This document shows, piece after piece, positions 11,549-24,005 of a stretch of 64,000 bases of DNA. The notes below the pieces were generated by a model. That model searched no databases. It saw only the letters and a list, made by a program, of their open reading frames with translations, and was not told where the DNA came from. The stretch's first letter is position 1, and every line of letters starts with the position of its first letter. The position numbers were made by a program, and so were the translations under genes. This stretch comes from Tomocerus qinae (taxonomy: Eukaryota > Arthropoda > Collembola > Entomobryomorpha > Tomoceridae), in contig CM034550.1 of assembly GCA_020055645.1 (NCBI GenBank), positions 20,120,880 through 20,184,879 on the forward strand. The letters run 5' to 3'.

Positions 11549-11973
11549 TCGGAAGGTAAGGTACTTTTGCAACAAATTTCATCGTTTTTCATCGTTTTTC
11601 ATCGTTTTTCATCGTTTTTCATCGTTTTTCATCGTTTTTCATCGTTTTTCATCGTTTTTCATCGTTTTTCATCGTTTTTCATCGTTTTTCATCGATTTTC
11701 ATCGTTTTTCATCGATTTTCATCGTTTTTCATCGATTTTCATCGATTTTCATCGATTTTCATCGATTTTCACCGTTTTTCATCGAGTTTCATCGTTTTTC
11801 ATCGTTTTTCATCGATTTTTATCGATTTTTATTGATTTTTATCGATATTTTCATCGATTTTCATCGTTTTTCATCGTTTTTTTATCGATTTTTATCGATT
11901 TTCATCCTTTGTCATCGATTTTCATGCTTCAAAATAGTTTTAATAATATAAGTTGCAAAAGTACCTTACCTTC
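11549..11973. repeat. Inverted repeat enclosing a 10-bp minisatellite
   Basis: A 25-bp tip, starting TCGGAAGGTAAGGTAC at 11549, returns as its exact complement at 11949-11973. Between the tips, 11571-11927 is a tandem array of about 35 copies of a 10-bp unit, ATCGTTTTTC, which drifts to ATCGATTTTC towards the right. The apparent His/Arg/Phe/Ser-rich ORF here is a by-product of the repeat. Confidence 0.85.
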
Positions 11974-12166
11974 CGAATACCTCAATACATTGTTTACCCC
12001 TTTACTTACCCTCTTTACTTACTACTGGTACTCTTATTAGTCATTAGTATCATACATTATTTCCTTAACTACCAGATAAATTCACAGGATTTTTTATAAC
12101 ACACCATACAAATTACGACTGTTTACTAAAATTTCTTGCCATACATAATTCCTGCGTGTGCCATAA

Positions 12167-15100
12167 GAATTCCATTTTTTCCTGTATTTATTGCATCTAT
12201 ATGAAAGGCGAAGCGGAATATGCTATTAATGAAGCTTATAAAAAGCCTAATTTTATTATGCACTATTTCCTATTTTATGTATTACAACAACATATAGGTG
12301 AGTATCCTACAGTAATGTTGTTGTGTAGAATGTTATGTAAAAATTAGAGTCCTAGGGGTGTACGATGAATGTGCCTTCCTTTTTGTGCGTGACTTCCCAT
12401 GCATTCAGTACAAGGTGTAATTAGATCAAAAATAAATAAAAATGATATTATTGTGAAAAATGTTTTTTTTATTGTCAAAACCATTCTCATCTTGACACTG
12501 ATTTTCACATCCACAAAACAAGTTTACTCAATACAATGTATAAACTTCACAGGTATGCATATACTTGTGAAGCAAAGAACACAAGCAAAGGAAATGCATG
12601 AATATTCCTAGATTCAAGCGCATTTCATTAGCAGATGAGTTAACGGGGTGAATAATGAGTATTGGGAGTCATTAATAACAAGTACAATGGGTTGTCTTGT
12701 TGCAAATTGCACTGAGTAGCTTTACGATGCATTATGCATGGGTTTTACCTTATAGAAGTATATAATTGTGTGCATTCTTAGACATTTATCACTAGTTAGC
12801 TGATAATAAGCACAATTTATGGCAGTATATTTAAGCTCGTTCGGTTTCTTGTCTGAAATCTAGTATAGCACAAGATTATTATGCATAAATAATAAAGTAG
12901 TACATACACCATTAATTTTGTGCAATATGCAATGGTGCTTACAATGAATTTTGTACTAATAGCCATAGCGGCAGCATGCGCCTAGAAGTAAATGCAATCT
13001 TCTTCATCTGTGTAAGTAAAATATTGTAGATCATAGTAGGATTAATACTGCATGCATGCATTTACTTACCAACAACCTCGAATCGTTATATGAAGCTCAT
13101 ATGATCTCTATAATAGCATAATACTGCATAAAACTATCCATTACATATTATCTTAAATCAAAAAACTTCACGCTATGTTACTTTCAGACGAAAATAGCTT
13201 TCAATGTAAGATACAAGCTTTGAACTTCAACGAAACATGTCGTATTCTTTTACAAGTTCGTATCCTGTAGCCGATGGCAATCAATCGACAATAAACTCCT
13301 GTAAATAGACGTCGACCACGTAGAATAGCCGACACACTTTTATGAACTATGAGATGCAAGACTGAAACAATTTAACCACTGTCTATTATCTACAGCTTAT
13401 TTAGCAAATGTTCTCTCGTCATCAGCTCTGAGCTAAGTTTTTGAATCCGTCCAACTTGTAAATAATTCATGATCATGACTACATGGCTATATGATACTAT
13501 AGAATATGCCTGAGTACGTGTGCATCATTAATGTTTACCACTAACTACTATTACTAGTGGAGCTCATCCAAATTCACATTCCGTGCTCATTGTTGCTGAA
13601 AAATTTTTTCGTCGTCATCAGGAATCAAGAAAGATATTGCAAAGACTACCACCAAATTATTAGTGCATTAACCTACTACATACAATTACAATATGGACAG
13701 GTATACGCATTTTACAAAATCTATAAAATATCCTATTTGTGTATATCAGTTGGAAACTACATGTGAAAATATGTGAGTGTCATTGGAATAGGGTGTAATA
13801 GTGATTGAATTCAATTGAGTTAATACACTTTAGAATCTCTCTCGGATACTTTGAAGGTGAGTAGAATCTCAATACTAATGCAAAGCATAAACAATCTGCG
13901 AAACAGTTAAGAAATGGGATGGGATGAAAAACTGGTGTACAAAAACAACACTATAATAGTCTGGCGTGCATAATATTCTTATGCTAACTAAGCATTTAGG
14001 GTACCAGGAGGTAAATACCTACTCTATGTAATTCCTATCAAGTTAGTAACTACTTCACCAGGGTAGTGGGTCCGTTTCAATTGGGTCTTGGGTCGGATGA
14101 AAACAATGTATAAAATATTTTAGGGAGTGTGTGAATTAGCATAAAATAATATGCACGTGTAAATATGCAGTAATAGTGAATGTGTATGCATAAGTATGTA
14201 AATATCGACCCATGTGGGTCCGCATATTTTATTAAGTGTATAGATTTATCTCCCGCTGCCTGTCACCAACTCACATACGACTCCATCTGATAATAAACAA
14301 GACCAGACAGCACAATGGCAAACAAGTTTCTTTTGTATTCATTATTTGATAAAGTTATAACACTTATAAGTAGGTACGAAATACCACAGAGGAGGTTGTA
14401 TTATTAAACAAGATTGACATAAGTCCGAAAATAGATGCAATCTGCAACTTTGCATTGTATTATCAATGGGGTTAAAACAAAAGGGCTGACCCTACTAGTA
14501 GGACCATGGAAAAATATTCTACCACTGTTCTTACACTTTTATTTGATTAATGATTTGGATTCTATCTCCTGCTTAGCAATTTTTTCGCCCTCTTCCAATG
14601 TAAAGGACATGCAGGTATTTTATATCGGTTTAATACATCTTAATAAGGGTTTATATGCAAAATAGTCCTACAATACATTATATACCCCTTGCGTTTCTCA
14701 CACAATGCGGGATTTTAGACTCAGGAGAACAACAAATACATATACAATAGATACATTGTTAGCCAAGCTGTGCAGATAGGTTTTTCTATTATACAGTAGG
14801 TTAGTATACTTGGAGTTTGGCTAGGATTCAAAATCTGAATAATGTGTAATGTTTTGTATACACATTTTTGTTTGGAGAATTACAATGTGAATAGTTAGTG
14901 GAATAGAATGGAAAGAAACTTGTAAACTAGCCGAGCAGAAAGGTAAACTGATGCTTGGACTTGAATGCAGAACTTGTTAGTCGAACACGTTTAAGATGCC
15001 AAGACTGACAATAAGTAAGTCTTTGTAATAAGAAGCAAGTCTTCAGCATTTGATGTCGGCAGATTTCACTAGTACACAGAGGGTATATTATTAGTAGCTC

Positions 15101-18100
15101 CCACATTGAAAGGCAATGCAGTGGAAGGGTAGACAATGCAAAGTACAAGAAATGCAATAGTTTCACAGTCACGGCTACATTGTGTATCGCATCTGTAGTA
15201 GAAGAAGTTGGTTGACTCTTCATCTGTGTGAGACTTGTTATTGTAATACTACGGACATATAATTTATATTATAAGAAGACTGCTGAATGGACATTTGTGA
15301 TTGTATTACAGAATCTTTTGCATACGGCAGTCAACGTGCTGCCTGTTATTATCAAGTCGTCGTGGTTTGTGGCTACGAGTACATGCATTCTTATAGTCTT
15401 CAAATATTTAAATCTGTGCATATTATAAGTATGAAGTCACAAAACGAATTTTAGAAGCAACCCACCCTGAATAATAAGTAGATAAATACACTAAACAGAT
15501 ACATACACACAACAATAAAATAACATGTTATCGACTCTGATATTCTACGGATATTATGTGCAGAATATTCATGCAACTTGAAACTTGTACCTCTATGAGA
15601 TGCAAAGGATAATGCACATAATATTATAAACAATATTATAAGGACCTTTTGGTCATAATAATCAAAGAGATTTCATTGTCAGTATATGAAAACTACTTAT
15701 CTATAGTATAAAGACAGAGAAAGAGAGGTAAACCAGAGCAGAGAAGCAAAAGAACAGGTAGTATTAGTTTAATAGAAACCAAGTTGGTAAAAGCAATAAA
15801 GTTGACTTTAGCTAAGAGCTGCTTCAGATGCTAATGGTCTCATATTATTATAATGTAGGTAAAGTTAATGCTTTCCTGTAGTAGAGTACGAATAAATGCG
15901 TGTAGGTTAGTACAGATAAGTATATACGACAGAGCACATTTTTCAGGTGCTCTTATAAGTATTCTATTGTTTACTACTATGTGAATGTACAGCTAAACAA
16001 GTCTGAGATTATAAGTTCTGTTTGTTTCACTTCTTCACAGGCATATCTCAGAAGAAGTACACCGAGACAAGTCCGTGTGTATGCATATGTACTATATGTA
16101 TACGTTTGAAGCCGTAGGGCGAATAGCTGTCCGTCGTGTCAATTTGGTTCCGCATTCATCCCCTCCTCTCATCTCATTCACTAAAATCGGTCACAAAGCT
16201 CACTCACTTCATTCGCATATTGCCTCTTGCAGAATTGGCTGTATTTTGTCTGCATCTGCAACTTGGATTCAAATGTGCGGTGCAAATACGTCTTATCTTC
16301 CTCACATACCTACAGATACTAATATACACAACTATTCCATACATTGACAGTGCCTCAGTGGTCACAGTGGGTTATGTCGTTATTGTGGACAACTTGAGTC
16401 TGTGTCTTGTGAAATAACGTTAAATCCCACATACTATTATGCTAAAGCACAGGAGATTGGTATTAGTGTATACAAAGTAACAAACAGCTGTCTTCCCTTG
16501 ATATTCCAAAAGATAAAACGGATTGTGCCAAGTGACAAAAGAGAAGTGACATTCGTATAAACTGAAATTAAACCAATATAATACCACCCTCTGTCTTAAT
16601 CATCTGTGTAAAGGAACGAATGTAAAATCCATCCTTAAAATCCCATTGACAGGTAAGATGAGTAATGCTTAAAGGAAAATAGAAGTTTTCTGCTAGTAAT
16701 AATAATAATAATTTTGTTTTACGATGTGTTCAATACGTAAATTACTTCTATTTGGTAGCTAGAACATTTCATCGTAGTGAATCTACAATGTTATTACAAT
16801 CTCATTGATGTAGTTCTAAAAATATTGCATGTAAATAGCCTAAGGGAAAATAAAGCTACTAGATTCCCAATGGAAAAGTAAGACGTATCTATTTAAGGTT
16901 GGCGTTAATAAGTTTGTAATGAACTTTTGTAGGATGCATCATGATCTTCTAGCTTAATTGAATGTTATTATAATTACAATTTATTACGTCTTTGGTTAAT
17001 GTTATGTGAAGCAATCTTTTTTACACGCCCAGCTTATTAACCTAGGTAGGTTGGTTTTGTTTTGAATTGACGTGAGTGAGCTGCAGTATAGTTTAGATTG
17101 AAATCACATAAGATACAACTAAATCAGCTTCAGGTAAATATACGTATGAATTTCCTTGTGCAATTGCTATTAGGGAACAAGTATTTGAGTTGTGCTGTGG
17201 CCCACTTTGAACTTTTTAACTTGACAGCTAACTATGCACGTTTACTTGCATTATACTAAAACTTATCTCTGTATCATCCTTATTAGAGCTCTATGTCTTA
17301 GTTTTGTCTGTTGTATTTATTCTATATTATAAAGATAGACAGATTGTGTGTATAAAGAGGTAGTACTATTTATGCTTAAGACAGTTGTACTACAGAATAG
17401 TAAGAAGACGAATCTAGCATATAGCAGAGTACAAAACAAGAAAACAACAACACAGATTTGGCTGTTTACTTACAGACATGTATTATATAAAGCCACAGGT
17501 CAGCAGGCAGCTGAACCTCTTTACAAATGAATTGACTTGGATTCTCAAGAAAATAACAGAGAAAGACAGTGTGTGACGAACACTCTTCTATTATTTGCCA
17601 TGTTTGTCTTTTATACTCATTGTTAGCTTCAGGTGGTTTTATTTAGTTTTTGTGTATATAATTTGGAAATCACACAAGTAGTAAAAGTATTTCACAACTG
17701 TCATACCACTACTGCGGTATCCTTATGGTGTCGGTGTCGGCACCCTTGTTAAAATTTCAAAAGGTACTATTGAGATCGAACCCAGTGCCAAGTTGTCTGC
17801 CATTCTTTTGCAGACGGAAAAAACTTCATTGTCGCATTCTATAGAATATTTGAGCATTTGTATTTGACACTTGCACTATATTATGGCATTTTAACGTTTA
17901 TGAAGTACCATTGTACAGGACAGGATGTGATTATTTATACAAATGTACAAAGTAAATCGTTACAAGATAGTACACAAAATTAGAATTTAAGAATAGAAAA
18001 CGCCTTTTGCATTTACATTTGAATAATTTTCCACTTTATATTTACAAATTCCACAGTGATTTTTGACCAATTTATTTTATGTTTACATAGTTGCAATATG

Positions 18101-18233
18101 GCAAAGTTATTTACTATAGCACATAATATTTTGTACACAGGAAACTCTGATTGGACAGTGAACGATTCTTATCCCACAAAATTCATAGCGTTATCTAAAT
18201 TGAAGTGGTCGTTTTTTTTGGAAATCGACCAAA
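12167..18233. other. Long gene-free stretch
   Basis: About 6 kb with only short random-looking ORFs and no recognisable protein, tRNA or conserved microRNA sequence. A short AAT tract lies near 16700. It could hold a long non-coding RNA or distal 5' exons of NUDT18, but nothing visible supports either. Confidence 0.4.
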
Positions 18234-20048
18234 ATGGAAAATAATATTGAGCCACAGCTAAAAATTCTTCTATCTGGTGGAGGTCTTCAAGATGATCAAG
18301 TGTATTGTGATTTCTCACTGGCGGATCAAAATGAAGCTTTAGGTATAACCATTTTTATTTTGTACATTTTCATGCATTTGAATTTCTCAAGATTACTTTT
18401 GTTTTTAGCATCCAAAGGAGTAACACCCACAGGACCGTTAGAATTTATTCCTCTGACAAAGAAAACAGTAACTTACATAGTAGCAGCTGTACTGTTAAAT
18501 GAAGATCATGAAGTTTTAATGATGCAAGAGGCCAAGCCTTCTTGCGCTGGGCAATGGTACCTTCCAGCAGGACGAATGGAGCCCGGAGAAACTATTTATG
18601 TAAAATAATTTATTTTATTTCATAACTCTTAGCTTAGTATCTAACTGAATATAATGGAATAAAATGGAAAATACTTTTTAGGAAGCTGTTAAAAGAGAAG
18701 TTTTGGAGGAAACTGGTCTTGATATGGAACCAACTACATTGATTACAGTAGAAGCTGCCGCAGGAGTCTGGTTTCGTTTTGTTATGACTGGAAATGTTAT
18801 CGGTAGGTTTGTTAAAAGTACAGTTTCAAAATATATTGACAACTTAAATGAATGAATATTTATGGTTTAGGTGGAAGACTAAAGACCAATGCAGATGCCG
18901 ATGGAGAATCGTTGCAAGCCAAATGGGTTCGAAATGTTTCTGAACTTCATCTGAGAGCTAAAGACATTTTGCCTCTGATTGAAAAAGGTATAAACATCAT
19001 AGTGTCTGAAGTTATTGCTACAATGGTCATTAATATTTATTTTGTTTTCTGATCATTAGGTACAGAATACTATACAAATAGAGATGAGCCATGGCACGCA
19101 AAAGTAATGCCCGCCCTTGTAGGACACAAAAAGCTGTACTTACGTCTTGTCATTGCTGTAAGACGGAAGTCAAAGTAAGTTTACTCTTATGCACTTGACA
19201 TTCCTCACTTAATTAACACGCTTGACTAAAAATGTGAAACTAAACTCTTTAGTAATCGAGTCTGCGTACTGGTCGGCGAAAAAGATCATATTCATCTTCC
19301 TTTGTGCGAAATTCATCCGCAGAAAAGTCTCCACTCTACACTTAAAAAATACATGAACGTAAGTAAATACGCCTTTCCAATCCAAATAGCATATCATGTA
19401 CATAACAATTTTATAAAGGAAAGGTTCTTAGATATTTATTCGGAATAAAAATGTTATGTTTTAGTCACATTCGCTAAAAACATTTGAATTAATTTTTTAA
19501 GTATACCTTTAGTAATGATTAAGTTTGTAGACATGATATTAGAAGGTCAAAATCAGCTTTTATGTTAAGATGTAGATTGTAATTGTATTATGGATCCTGG
19601 CATGCGGAGCCTATTATAAGGAGTTGGACTAATATCCCAAAATCTTTTGGTTGTAGGAAATATTTGGTGCGGAACTGCCACAACATAGACCAAATGGGAT
19701 CCTCTCTGTGGAGTACAATGGGAAACCAGTGGGGATGCACGATGGCATGTGCTTGAATGTTCTTGTGTCCGTTCGTCAGCCTTTGGAAGAGGTATTTTTC
19801 CCATTCTGGGTTTCAATATCAGAATTAAATTATATCTATATGGATTGATGCTATTCAGAACATTGATACAATGGGTATAGTGAAGAATTTCTGTGAAAAC
19901 CAGGCTTTCCCACAGTTTTCAATTTTTGTTCCCACAGGTATTCATTATCGACAAGTACTCTTGGAAGGAGACTAACAGCGCACTGGGTGAAGAGCTAATA
20001 TCAAGAGTTGGAAAGAACCTAACTGTTCCACTTCATGTCATTAGATAA
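18234..20048 (+). CDS. NUDT18: Nudix hydrolase, NUDT18 (MTH3) type
   Basis: Eight exons (18234-18342, 18409-18599, 18682-18802, 18871-18987, 19060-19174, 19253-19358, 19657-19791, 19938-20048) encode 334 aa, close to human NUDT18 (323 aa). The family removes oxidised guanine nucleotides, chiefly 8-oxo-dGDP/GDP, from the pool. A perfect Nudix box runs from Gly91 to about residue 113 ([10 protein letters not shown], then [13 protein letters not shown] across the exon 2/3 junction), fitting GX5EX7REUXEEXGU; its glutamates bind the metal. Before it lies the Nudix fold start ([20 protein letters not shown]), and after it [15 protein letters not shown], as in NUDT18. A C-terminal half of about 150 aa follows, as in the vertebrate protein. 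All junctions keep frame. Confidence 0.93.
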
Positions 20049-21834
20049 TCATTTATACTGCTCAACTAAACTTTATTATATTTCACTTCGTCAATCAGTC
20101 CTGTCACAGTCTTCATGACTTTTAGGTCACTGTGTGATTATGATACTTAATTGGATGGGAAGCGTTGGGGAAATGGCTAAATTAGGGAAAGACAGGTATA
20201 GCTCATATAGTACACCTAAATCTAATCACTAACCATTTTTAAAGCTTTTCTGACGAAGATTATTTGTTGTGGTCAGATTACATTATACATTTGTACCTGC
20301 GACCTACACCAATCAGCTGTATTATACATATTAACATATTTTATACAAATGTGGTTACCCCACACATTATTTTCACTAAGTGCACAGATGTAGTGTAGAA
20401 TCCTATATGCACAATTTTATTCATTCCCCAAATTTAATCTATTCCTTTCCACAATGTACTAAATTGTATAGTTTTAATCCATGTAAACGAACAAATAACT
20501 CTTTAGCATAATCTTCAAGTGCATCCAGTTGGTTTAAACTTAATCATCGCACTTATGTACTATAATTTAATAATTAAGATTTTAAAGTATTAACGTACTA
20601 TTACGAAGTGTCATTTAAATTCTCTTGTATTTATTATTAATTAAGTATAATTTAGATTATATTCTAACCAGCTACAGAATACCTTTAAAGCAGTCATTCG
20701 AGTTCACATTCATGCCAGAATTTTTAGTTACAAGTAACAATTTTACAAAAAACAGAATGCAAATCAAACACATGCCAAGTAAAAATTACCAACTTCATTT
20801 GTGTAAATATGACAGCTTTAATAACCCATATTATTAATAACCCATGCAGTTATCACAAAAAGTAATACTAAGTTAGCAACAGCCTAAGAAGATATTAGTT
20901 ATTCAACTAAGCGACTAATCGGTCGAGTTTAAATTCGGTTCCAGCGGTCAATATTTTCATGAGACCTTTGAAAACGGACAATAATTTTCTAAAGAAAAAA
21001 ATGAAGCAAATATTTTCATTGCTGGTATACTAGTTTTATTCGTACTTTTTATGTACTGTTAATAGACAGTAGACAGGTACCATTACTCACTTTATAGTCT
21101 ATTGCCTATAGTAATACCCAAGTACTTAAATATTACTAGTTCTACTGTTATATTTTAGTACACATTCGGACTTTTTAAAGCAGCCAGTTTTTCCACAATA
21201 TTTGTGATCCGGTTTAGTTTCCCATTAATTTAATTACACTTATAGATACTAACTGGTATATATACAAAAAGCTTTAAGTATACCTATTTGTTTGAAATGA
21301 ACTTACTAAAGTTGTAAGTTGCATACTACACAAGTGTAATAAAATTGATACGCATAATTTTATACTTACACAACAAAACAATGTATATGCTAATGGTTAT
21401 CATTATGCTATAGAAACTTTCACTAAATTGTAGTACTATATTCTACACTGCAATCAAAACTACGTATTCTATACATGTATTGTATAATACTTTCGAAAAA
21501 AATTTTGTAAAGCTTAAGTTCTTAACTACTCATGGAAAACACGCAAATGGGTTTCTGATATAAGTATAGTAAGTAGATTAAGAAATTTTTATAAATAAAT
21601 CGCAATACTTTTTATACTACTCGTTGAAATTAACAAAAGTATTATCACAATTTGAATAACATTCATATAAATATTAGATTAGATTATCCTACTAGATAGA
21701 CCAAAAACGTTTGGGTAAACAGAAAAGGACACATACGTAAGTTTACTAATACAATGCTACCCTCACCCCAATGACTTCATTTCATTCTGAAGCTAATGAC
21801 TTCTATGCACTTTCTTGGAAATGCAGTCAAAATT
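20049..21834. other. Convergent intergenic region
   Basis: AT-rich spacer between the ends of NUDT18 and PAAF1. Only short ORFs without resemblance to any family; probably 3' UTR plus spacer. Confidence 0.45.
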
Positions 21835-21882
21835 ATTTATACCAGCATGCTGGTATAAATTTTATGCTGCAGCATAAAATTT
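21835..21882. repeat. Two overlapping 26-bp perfect palindromes
   Basis: 21835-21860 is a perfect palindrome centred on CAGCATGCTG. 21857-21882 is a second one centred on ATGCTGCAGCAT. They share the four bases 21857-21860. The pair lies about 50 bp past the PAAF1 stop codon, so it should be in that gene's 3' UTR or just beyond. Confidence 0.9.
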
Positions 21883-21935
21883 TCTATCAGTTATTTTCCT
21901 ATAGGCACTTTCGAAGAAACTTCATTCCACGACTC

Positions 21936-24005
21936 TCACTGCTCATATAATTTAGTAACGTGGTTGATGGAGTATTTTCGAATGTTCCCATCCCTGCATG
22001 CAGTATAAATATAATTTCCATCGTGTTTCATCTGGTAAATTGGATCCGAATCTGATCCTGTCAACTGTATAAACATTTTCGTGCTTTCATTATTCTGGTT
22101 AGGATTAATGAGCGAAACAGTGCCGTCGCTTTTAGCTGCCCAGAATAAACGGTTACATTCGTCAGTGCTAGGTTTGGACGCAGGAGATCGAGGATGACAC
22201 ATTAAATCTAAAATCGGAGTTTTTGTTGCTGAGTAGATTTGCCTGGGGGGAACAACTTTCCTCAAATCGAAAGTACATATCTCTCCACCTTGGCATCCTA
22301 CAGCGAAGCTGTTCAATCCTGTAGCGATAACTTTATTCCCCGGTGATGGCAAAGGGGCCGTAAAAATTTCTTTCCTGCTACCAATGCTTACTCCTTGAAC
22401 TTTTCCATCTTCTCTGGCAAGTAATAGCAGTTTGCCAACTGTGCCAATCTCACGTTCCGCTAAAAGAAATTATATCAATCAATTTTAAAGTCAGAATAAA
22501 CAGTTGCACACGTTTTACAAATTATAATAAACATCAAATCATTACTCATATCTGGAGCAGGTGGTCCCATGTCTACAGTGGAAGGTAAACTGAAAAGGAC
22601 ACATCAAATGTATAAGTTTACTATTATACAATTTCACCCTTGTAGTAATTACAATTGTTAATTAATTAATTACATGAGGCAACACGAATTTATAGAGCTA
22701 CCACAGTTGACTATGGTTGTTAAGCATTTTGATTCCCCGCAATCCCAGAGACGAGCTGTTCCATCTTTTGAAACTGATATTACATTTCTGCCTCGATCAA
22801 TAATGCATGTGTCTTGAACAGCAGCAGTGTGACCCCGAAACGTAACTGGACATTGTCCATTTTCGGCAGACCATATTTTAATCATAAGATCGGCACCAGC
22901 AGACAACACAACTACTCCAGAAGGGAAAAATCGGCATGTGTAAACGTCTACAGGATGCCCCACTAAAGCTCGCTAAAGATACACAAATTCTTTGATACCA
23001 TATGAAAACATAACATAGTATTATAATGTCAAGTCATATTATACTTTCTTATCGACATTTAAAATTTTGTTAAAATACTGAAACGTACACGAATAGTTCC
23101 AGTTTCAGTTTCCCAAATTTTCAATTCGTTGTTTTGACAGACAGAAACTCCTAATCCACCTTCGGTTACATCCAGAGAAACAACCTAGACAAGACGGTAT
23201 TTTAGGTCTCTTTCCATCATTAGGGCATAGAAATGGAAAATGATATGTGCACAAATTGCTTACACTTTTTGAATGGATTCCACTGAAAATGCTGACAGGA
23301 GCAATAAATCCACATTCGTAGTCTGTGGACGAGTCCCGTACAGAGAGAAAACGACCGGAGCTTTTCCCTTGCGAAACAATGAATGGATCCGAACCACTGA
23401 TTTGCAGAGGTGAAGTTGAAACACAGGTTAAATCACCATGAGTGGATTTGTCTACAAATGCAAAATTGGTTCGCATTAGTATTACGTATTATTGCGTGCC
23501 TTACATGAAATTCGTTAGCAAAGGTGTAGATAATTTCGCCATTTACTTCGTACCTGTTCCAGGTCTTCGGACGCTTATCCAGGATTTACCACCAACCTGC
23601 CTACAAATGGGGAAAGTTAAAAATTAATAATGATTAAAGAAAGATAATATTTACACAATTTACACATTATCTCTATTCAATCAAATCGTTATAATATACA
23701 GCATTCAGTATACCCATTCCATTACAATTTTACATATTACATGAAATATAATCAATCAAAACCTGCCCATACTTCAATTGATCTTCCCAGTCACATTGAA
23801 TGCCAAAATATGGCATGAAAATCTCAGCACTATCCGTCATTGTGTTTCTTGGAAGATAACCAGAGCCACTGGGTTTCAAATGACAATAATTTTCAGGTTG
23901 ATTCGCCGGGAAGTATATGACGGGAGTCTCCAAAGAACTATTCTTAACGAGTATGTCGACACCCTCTTGTTCCTCCAAACGTTGACGTTTTGGCGTTAAG
24001 TACAT
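21936..24005 (-). CDS. PAAF1: Proteasomal ATPase-associated factor 1 (WD repeats)
   Basis: Seven exons on the minus strand (24005-23763, 23596-23554, 23451-23264, 23184-23089, 22972-22674, 22589-22546, 22459-21936) give 478 aa. PAAF1 binds the 19S ATPases and restrains 26S proteasome assembly. Strong matches to vertebrate PAAF1 include CRFFPSGVVVLSAGADLMIK, IKIWSAENGQCPVTFRGH, DRGRNVISVSKDGTARLWDC, CGSSIN and, near the end, SDPIYQMKHDGNYIYTACRD. These are WD-repeat blades with GH and WD marks. The N-terminus is about 40 residues longer than human; the start at 24005 is the first in-frame ATG of exon 1, and the homologous part begins at IQCDWEDQL. The exon 4 donor could lie two bases away, but the chosen site restores the reading frame. 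Confidence 0.93.

Larger units (their letters stand above)
11028..12166. mobile_element. Outer fold-back element enclosing two further hairpin units
   Basis: The terminal arms, about 11028-11150 and 12040-12166, are inverted copies of one another (blocks TATGGCACACACAGGAATT, ATTTTAGTAAACAGTCGTAA and GGTAGTTAAGG with their complements). Between them lie two further inverted repeats (11173-11457 and 11549-11973). No protein-coding capacity. No clear target duplication was found at the tips. The nesting suggests successive insertions of small non-autonomous elements, or one composite fold-back element. Confidence 0.7.

Noticed and set aside
11567-12040. 157-aa ORF rich in His, Arg, Phe, Ser and Ile
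   Set aside because: It is the translation of the 10-bp ATCGTTTTTC tandem array; the periodicity and the inverted flanks show a repeat, not a gene.
17340-17380. GAGGTAGTA, reminiscent of the let-7 seed
   Set aside because: The match stops after nine bases and no hairpin partner is visible nearby.
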